The notes beneath the pieces are model-generated. The model was not told the DNA's origin and ran no database searches. It worked only from the letters and a program-made list of their open reading frames with translations. From Histomonas meleagridis (lineage: Eukaryota; Parabasalia; Tritrichomonadida; Dientamoebidae), in NCBI GenBank assembly GCA_020186115.1, contig WSYJ01000157.1, forward strand, positions 806,001 through 870,000: a stretch of DNA of 64,000 nt, written 5' to 3'. This document shows, piece by piece, positions 58,897-64,000 of the stretch. The translations under genes and the position numbers were made by a program. The stretch's first letter is position 1, and each line of letters starts with the position of its first letter.

Positions 58897-59173
58897 ATCA
58901 ATGAATAGTTTACACATTCATAAAGTATTCAATAAGTTATTGTGACACTCATCACTTTTTTAATGTTTTTTAATCGGACTGTATTTTGCCAAACCGTATT
59001 TCATTTTCTATTTTCATTCAAAATAGGTGTCATTTATATTTTTATTGAAAATCAAATTGATAGAATAATAATTTCTTTTAAAAAGTGGGATCGTTTTATA
59101 TCGTTCGGAATTTACCCTTTAAAAATCGATTGAGAGGATTTGGAGGTTTGGTCTGCGGTTGTGTAATTGATCC
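58897..59173 (-). repeat. Right terminal inverted repeat (277 bp)
   Basis: Reverse complement of the left arm. Ends ATTGATCC followed directly by the second copy of the CCTTTGGA target duplication. Near-identity of the arms implies a recent insertion. Confidence 0.85.
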
Positions 59174-59470
59174 CCTTTGGACTTGTGTCAACTGAGGAGT
59201 GGTTGGATGAGTCCAAACTGGACCGAAAATATTTTATATGAAAAAGTGGAATTAGGGTGCCTTGCACAGTGAATCCCTCTCAAAAGTGATCCAGAATTTT
59301 ACACCAGTTAAAAGGTCTTGTAAAATGTCCCCACACTTATTCGTGTTGTGGATTATTTAACATATGAATAAATTTTTTATTTTTATTTGGAAAGTTGATT
59401 TTGATAATAAAAAAAAATTCAAAAATAATTAAATCAATATTAATATTTTATTATTATTTTAAACAAATGA

Positions 59471-61090
59471 TTAAATCCCGAAAATTCCCTTTGCAACTTC
59501 TCGCGCTGTTATTAGACCCGATTTTTCTTTTGGTGTCAATTTTGAACTTTTACTAATCTCAAAGTTTGGTTCGCACTTAAATTTAAGACGCATAACTTCG
59601 TATACAGGCCTCATCTTTTTCATAGTTTTCAATGACTCGATTGCGATTTTGTACAATTCCTCATTATTTAGTCGAAGGGCAACGAACAACGCTTTTTGTG
59701 CGTCACCTTCGTTTTCTATCTTTTTAGTTCGTAATGCTTGGTCTCTGAAGTAGATATCTTCAAGAGCGATATTTGCTAATCTTGAAAATTCTGTGGATAA
59801 TGGGATATTTCTAATCACTGGAGGAACAGATATATCCGATGCAACACCAGGGTCATATAAATTGTCGATTTCATTTTGTTTGTGAAATATAGGAAATTCT
59901 GTATCAGATGGAACATGAATTGTATCTTGTGTTGACACAAACTTTGTCTTTAGTATGGTCTTAAGTCTTATTGGTGTGATTGCTTTTGTGAGTTCAGTGA
60001 ATTCCTGGTATATGATTAAGTTGTTGTCAATAATTTGAGAGGAAAAAAGAAGTTCCTTCTCAAATACCGACGGTTTTTGGCGTGCCCCTTTTTTGGATTT
60101 GACAGGCGTCGGTTCTAATTTAGGCGCCTCGCTTTGGTGGTAGAGCTTAGCGTAAAATGCAGCGTTAAGACAAAATATAGCATCTTCAGGATCATCACTT
60201 TTCATCACTAAGTGAGCTAATCCTGCACAAGCAATCGGGGATGCCCAAAGTGAATTTAGAAGAATGGGTAAAAAGGATTCAGAGTTGATTGGTTGAGGAG
60301 ATGAAATTATACAATTATATGCAATGAAAATATCATCTGGAGAAAAGCGATACGATTCAATTAAAAATTCTGAAAGACGAGACTTAAAAGAAATATAATT
60401 TGGAAGCAAGCGATAAACGTGAGAAGCAACGCGAGGAAGAAAAGGAATGAGTTTGTGCAAATTAGACTCAATATCAATCTGATTACCAATTGATATTAAG
60501 TAATTTGATATGGCTAATTCAACATAATAACTTTGGGGATGATTGGTGGCAATGTATAGAAGGTCATCTGATGTTAGCTTAGGAGGAATAACTGTTCTAA
60601 TTTCTGGATAATTTTTATATGGATAATTATAAATAACCCGAAAAAGAGGAGATGGATTCATCCAAAATCGTAAAACGGCAGACAAACGAATTTCTTTGAA
60701 TAGTTTTTGTCTATCAGAATTTGGAGGTTTCTTATCTAATGTATGGACTTCAATTGAAAAATCATTGTTAGCGTTAATTTTGAAATGAACGTCATGATTT
60801 GAAAAAGAGTTCCAACAGCAGTAAACAAAATCTGTGATATTATATTTGTATTTTCCTAAAATCTTTTTTGGTCTATTTTTTAACATCCACTGGTGGTAGC
60901 TTCTGATTGATTTTTCCCCTTCTATATGTGTGCCAATTACATAATGAGATAAAAAATTTGAATTTTTTCCTGTCTTTTGAATACGAACAAGATCAGGTGG
61001 CCCAAGTTCAGATGTGCTTTGAGCCAACATTTCTTTGCGATCAGGCAATAAGTCTCCAGGGAGTTCTGGCACATCTGAAACCAGATCCAT
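59471..61090 (-). CDS. ChAPs/exomer-like protein
   Basis: The 539-residue protein begins MDLVSDVPELPGDLLPDRKE and then GPPDLVRIQKTGKNSNFLSH, followed by YVIGTHIEGEKSIRSY and GKYKYNITDFVYCCWNSFS. This order resembles the N-terminal part of ChAPs proteins (Chs5-Arf1-binding, Bch1/Bud7 in yeast), where GPPDLxxxxKxG is followed by a Y-x-Y-x-x-G segment and Y(C)CYxxFS. The middle (residues ~190-330) is helical like the TPR region of that family. ChAPs form exomer, which exports cargo from the trans-Golgi. Outside fungi such proteins are rare; treat this as a remote match. Divergent from the gene at 61242. Confidence 0.5.
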   Translation of the reverse strand: MDLVSDVPELPGDLLPDRKEMLAQSTSELGPPDLVRIQKTGKNSNFLSHYVIGTHIEGEKSIRSYHQWMLKNRPKKILGKYKYNITDFVYCCWNSFSNHDVHFKINANNDFSIEVHTLDKKPPNSDRQKLFKEIRLSAVLRFWMNPSPLFRVIYNYPYKNYPEIRTVIPPKLTSDDLLYIATNHPQSYYVELAISNYLISIGNQIDIESNLHKLIPFLPRVASHVYRLLPNYISFKSRLSEFLIESYRFSPDDIFIAYNCIISSPQPINSESFLPILLNSLWASPIACAGLAHLVMKSDDPEDAIFCLNAAFYAKLYHQSEAPKLEPTPVKSKKGARQKPSVFEKELLFSSQIIDNNLIIYQEFTELTKAITPIRLKTILKTKFVSTQDTIHVPSDTEFPIFHKQNEIDNLYDPGVASDISVPPVIRNIPLSTEFSRLANIALEDIYFRDQALRTKKIENEGDAQKALFVALRLNNEELYKIAIESLKTMKKMRPVYEVMRLKFKCEPNFEISKSSKLTPKEKSGLITAREVAKGIFGI

Positions 61091-61241
61091 CCTTGAGGAT
61101 ATTAAAAGGAAAAGTCATTGACACGTTTTTTTCATTCAAATTTTTCGTGCAAAATACAATTCCCATCAAAAACTCTGAAAAACTGATTTTTGAAGTTCGT
61201 TTATGGCATTAAATAAAAATTCGCAAAACAAAATGACATAA

Positions 61242-62315
61242 ATGTTCGTTGGGATTGGGGATGATCCAAATCTCGATGACAATTTAGATTTAAATTCAGA
61301 TCATGATACAATAAATCCACTTGACGCTACTATAGAATCGATAAAGCAAGAAATTAAAGCAATAGAAAAAGAAATTCAAGTTCAAGAAACGACAAAACAA
61401 TTTAATCTAGAAGCACAGAAAGAAAAAAATCAAAAAGAAATAATAGGCCTTGATAGACAATTGACTAGTTTAACAAAAGCTGTCGAATATGAAGAAAAAC
61501 GTATAAATAAATACCAAACTAATATTGCAAAAATTGAAGGGAAAACAATTGAACAACAGCAACCACAAACAAACCTAACAGACGACACGATCAACTCTAT
61601 TCGAACTCAAAACGAAGCTCTATCAAAAGAACTCAAAGAATTATACCAAGAAATAGCAAACGAATGTGGTGATGATTTTGACATTGACGCTCTTCTTAAA
61701 AAAGGCGGCTCATCTAAAGCACGACAAGACGAGCTTCAAGCTCTCCAAGCTGAATATGCAAAGCTTCAAGGTGAAGCAATTGATTCTCGTAAGCACTATG
61801 GTATCGGTGAAGCTGCTGATCGTGTTAACAAAAGCTTAGAATCTCTTATCACCCAAAAAGCTACACTTGAACTTTCCAATGAAAAAATGAAATCAAAGAT
61901 ATCCAAAATTCGAGCCAAATGTAATTCGCTTGAAGAAGAGAGTCATGCTCTTAGAACAATGGACATTTTACTCACTGAAAAGCTGAGTCACGACAGAGAA
62001 CTCATTTCGCACTTGGAAGAACTTAACGGCGAAAAAACCGAAAAAAATTTGGCAGAGCAAAAAGTGCCACCTGTAACCGAAGAATTTGTTGAGCAGCTAA
62101 AATCACAGCAAAACATTGTGAAAGGGTTATGCTGGAAGCTTGCAGAAGCACAGATGGAATTAAGTGAGTTCCAAGTCTCTGATTCTTATTCTGATTTAGT
62201 TGATCAATTAAATCAGATAAATAAAAAATGTTTGCAATTGCAAAAAAAATTGCTCCAAAAAGAAGCAAAAGAGACAAAAAATATAGAGCTACATATAGGA
62301 GAGAATGAAGAATAA
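61242..62315 (+). CDS. Coiled-coil protein, unassigned
   Basis: The 357-residue protein starts with a short acidic head (MFVGIGDDPNLDDNLDLNSD), then is coiled coil (about residues 25-345) with heptads rich in Glu, Gln, Lys and Leu. A less coiled region around 120-160 contains DDFDIDALLKKGGSS. Such architecture is common in flagellar or basal-body proteins, but no family block was recognised. The start is the only good ATG, 151 bp from the divergent gene at 61090. The stop TAAATT fits the TAAA signal. Confidence 0.6.
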   Translation: MFVGIGDDPNLDDNLDLNSDHDTINPLDATIESIKQEIKAIEKEIQVQETTKQFNLEAQKEKNQKEIIGLDRQLTSLTKAVEYEEKRINKYQTNIAKIEGKTIEQQQPQTNLTDDTINSIRTQNEALSKELKELYQEIANECGDDFDIDALLKKGGSSKARQDELQALQAEYAKLQGEAIDSRKHYGIGEAADRVNKSLESLITQKATLELSNEKMKSKISKIRAKCNSLEEESHALRTMDILLTEKLSHDRELISHLEELNGEKTEKNLAEQKVPPVTEEFVEQLKSQQNIVKGLCWKLAEAQMELSEFQVSDSYSDLVDQLNQINKKCLQLQKKLLQKEAKETKNIELHIGENEE

Positions 62316-62488
62316 ATTTTGTTTGATTTTTTTTCTGAAGCATTAAGTGTTTTGTTTTGGAGTAATATTATTCGGATTTTCATCATAACGTTAATCCCCT
62401 GACTATGGAAAGGAAAACAACATTAGATCACATGACAATATTAAACTAGAATTTAATTTCAATAAAATAAATTATAAAATATGTTTAG

Positions 62489-63289
62489 CTACCACCAACC
62501 GAATAGGCTTTTGCCTTTATCGAGTGCCCTTATTTCATTTAACTCATTTTCGGTGAGTTCGAAATCATCAACTTGTAAATTTTCTCTCATCCTCTCAATG
62601 TGAGTAGATTTTGGTATTATAATGATATTTTGCTGGTACAAAAACTTCAACGCAATTTGCGCTGTTGTTTTTCCATGCGCTTTCGCAATCTGTACTAAAA
62701 CAGGATTTTTAAAGATTCTGTTTTTTCCTGCAGCAACTGGCGACCATGCCTCATGAGCAGTTCCATATTTCTGTAAAAGAGGAACCAAATTTTTCTGTTG
62801 TCTGAACACATGTGTTTCGACCTGATTGACGGCTGGAATGACGCGACAATTGTTTACGAGTTTCATGAAATCATCTTCAAGGAAATTAGCAACACCTATA
62901 GAACGTAATTTGCCTTCGTTATATGCATCTTCCATAGCGCGATAAATCTCGAGATAATTTCCAGTGGGTTCATGAATCAGTAAAAGATCAATATATCCAA
63001 GATCAAGTTCGCGTAATGAACCATTGATGGATTTTACAGTATCTTGATATCCACGGCATCCCCATAGCTTAGTAGTAATAAATACTTGTTCTCTAGGTAT
63101 TCCAGATTTTTTCACAGCTAGGCCAACTTCATGTTCGTTCCCATAACATTGAGCAGTGTCTATTGATCGATATCCTGTGTTTAAAGCGTCTAAAACGCAT
63201 TGCTCTGTCTTATTAGATGGGATTAAATAAACACCATATCCAATCATAGGCATTTCCACGCCATTATTAAGGCGAATGCTTTTCATCAT
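62489..63289 (-). CDS. Aldo-keto reductase (AKR5/2,5-diketo-gluconate reductase type)
   Basis: The 266-residue protein is a complete aldo-keto reductase of the (beta/alpha)8 fold. The catalytic tetrad is Asp44, Tyr49 (IDTAQCYGNE), Lys74 (TTKLW) and His106 (LLLIHEP); the NADPH-binding end IPKSTHIERMREN is present. The GYRSIDTAQCYGNE and IGVANFLEDD blocks and the ~270 residue length fit bacterial 2,5-diketo-D-gluconate reductases rather than animal aldose reductases (~315). Substrate is unknown; the enzyme would use NADPH to reduce aldehydes or ketones. Bacterial-type metabolic enzymes are often acquired laterally in trichomonads. Two tandem Met codons open the frame. Confidence 0.9.
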   Translation of the reverse strand: MMKSIRLNNGVEMPMIGYGVYLIPSNKTEQCVLDALNTGYRSIDTAQCYGNEHEVGLAVKKSGIPREQVFITTKLWGCRGYQDTVKSINGSLRELDLGYIDLLLIHEPTGNYLEIYRAMEDAYNEGKLRSIGVANFLEDDFMKLVNNCRVIPAVNQVETHVFRQQKNLVPLLQKYGTAHEAWSPVAAGKNRIFKNPVLVQIAKAHGKTTAQIALKFLYQQNIIIIPKSTHIERMRENLQVDDFELTENELNEIRALDKGKSLFGWW

Positions 63290-63595
63290 GCTTGCTTTAA
63301 ATAAAATGTTAGGCGATCATCTCAGATTACCAATTTATCGTAACTCATTCAAATTTTATTGTGACACAAAATATGCCACTTTCCATTGAAAATTGGTATC
63401 GTGATATTGTATATTATATCGTCTGTACAATTTTTGGGGTCCCCAATTTTTATCTCGTGATTAAAAATAGAATTACCCCTAAGTGTTGAGTTGAGTTGAA
63501 ATAATAATAAACTCACATATAATAAATTGTAATGAAATTATTTCATTCCTTATTAAAAATATTTATTTTATTAGTTAATCATAATTAAAAACACC
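63290..63595. other. Intergenic region
   Basis: About 305 bp between the aldo-keto reductase start and the end of the Rho GTPase gene. It contains the near-palindrome TTGGGGTCCCCAA near 63434-63447; no gene recognised. Confidence 0.45.
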
Positions 63596-64000
63596 TTAAA
63601 AGATGATACATGTTTCATTTTCCTCTTCTTTTGGTGTAGATTTTTGAAGCTCCAAATTCTTTACATAACTTTGTAGTGATAGCTCAAAGACTTCGTTTAT
63701 GTTATATTTGGTTTTGGATGAACATTCAATATAACCAAATGCTTCAATTTCTTTTGAAATTGTTTCGCCTTTCTCTGTTGAAATAGGTTCAAATAGTGTG
63801 CTCGTTTTGAGATTTGGTTCATCTCGAAGATCTGATTTCATTCCAACCAAAATAATAGGCGTCTTGGATGCAACTGCTTTAATGTCAGGAACCCATCGCT
63901 CAGTAACACTTTCCAAAGAACTTGGATCTATAAGCGAAAAGCAAATTAGAATAACATCTGCATTTTGATAACTGGAATCGATAAACTTCCAATCTTCTTC
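63596..64000 (-). CDS. Rho-family GTPase, C-terminal part (partial)
   Basis: The frame is open to the right window edge, so the N-terminus is missing. The visible 134 residues include EEDWKFIDSSYQNADV and ILICFSLIDPSSLESV, as in Rho proteins (VxLICFSxxxPxSxExV), then the guanine-specificity motif in GMKSDLRDE (a variant of TKxD), ECSSKT (variant SAK), and the C-terminal NETCIIF. The CIIF box predicts prenylation at the Cys, with Phe favouring geranylgeranyl or farnesyl transfer. The Rho insert region is present (DEPNLKTSTLFEPIS). The sequence continues beyond the window. Confidence 0.85.
   Translation of the reverse strand, partial: EEDWKFIDSSYQNADVILICFSLIDPSSLESVTERWVPDIKAVASKTPIILVGMKSDLRDEPNLKTSTLFEPISTEKGETISKEIEAFGYIECSSKTKYNINEVFELSLQSYVKNLELQKSTPKEEENETCIIF

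Larger units (their letters stand above)
57367..59181. mobile_element. Non-autonomous DNA transposon with captured ankyrin sequence
   Basis: The element (57375-59173, 1799 bp) is bounded by inverted repeats of 277 bp that differ at one visible base and begin GGATCAATTACACAAC. It is flanked by a perfect 8-bp target duplication CCTTTGGA (57367-57374 and 59174-59181). No transposase is encoded. The interior contains decayed ankyrin units (58180-58500, plus strand) including AALWASSSGH and IVKLLMEQK segments with the same spacer as the genomic arrays. Long inverted repeats, 8-9 bp duplication and captured host sequence resemble Pack-type MULE elements; the superfamily is inference. Confidence 0.8.

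Noticed and set aside
63434-63447. Near-palindrome TTGGGGTCCCCAA as a transposon end or operator
   Set aside because: No partner end or duplication nearby; one central mismatch; too little evidence for a function.
1-64000. tRNA, rRNA or CRISPR loci
   Set aside because: No tRNA B-box-like GGTTCRANNCC with a matching A-box, no rRNA sequence and no spaced direct repeats of CRISPR type were seen on reading.

Overview
The window looks like nuclear DNA of a trichomonad (parabasalid) protist. It is strongly AT-rich, genes are closely spaced on both strands, and no conventional introns were recognised. The gene content is diagnostic: an initiator-binding-domain protein (18.8 kb), BspA-like surface leucine-rich-repeat proteins (38.7-41.8 and 53.4-54.3 kb), DUF3447-type ankyrin proteins (26.6-29.5 and 32.9-34.3 kb) and a four-domain saposin-like protein (6.9-8.2 kb). 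IFT74 and DNAAF1 genes indicate a flagellate. I cannot tell Trichomonas from Tritrichomonas by eye. All family names come from reading motifs; no database search was run.

Layout. 0-6.5 kb: C-terminus of a large helical protein, a graveyard of ankyrin and ARF-GEF-like relics, RPC9 head-to-head with an unknown gene, and a long coiled-coil gene broken by two frameshifts. 6.9-11.3 kb: saposin-like protein, VPS45-like SM protein, prenyltransferase alpha subunit. 11.3-14.5 kb: AT-rich spacer and a surface membrane protein with a damaged 5' end. 15-25 kb: unknown protein, DCC1, IBD protein, membrane-anchored P-loop ATPase, and a giant solenoid resembling Rod/KNTC1. 25.8-34.3 kb: a 37-residue polyproline protein, an ankyrin gene with an interrupted 170-bp repeat array, a divergent pair of C39-like proteins (one with its catalytic residues replaced), a 177-bp hAT-like MITE and a second, broken ankyrin gene. 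34.4-43.8 kb: THADA-like protein, BspA pseudogene, BspA-like protein, RhoGAP. 44-57 kb: NT-C2 protein, IFT74, HEAT/adaptin-like protein, protein kinase, DNAAF1, BspA-like protein, p23, RCE1, MOB1. 57.4-59.2 kb: a recent DNA transposon with 277-bp inverted repeats and an 8-bp target duplication that carries ankyrin gene fragments. 59.4-64 kb: ChAPs-like protein, coiled-coil protein, bacterial-type aldo-keto reductase, and the end of a Rho GTPase ending in CIIF.

Connections. Three parts of CAAX processing are here (prenyltransferase alpha, RCE1, and a CAAX-ending Rho substrate), with a RhoGAP. VPS45, the ChAPs-like protein and the adaptin-like protein concern membrane traffic. DNAAF1 and IFT74 concern flagella. 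The most unusual signals are the out-of-frame ankyrin array, whose ~80-nt spacers are conserved between loci, and the transposon that carries the same ankyrin units.
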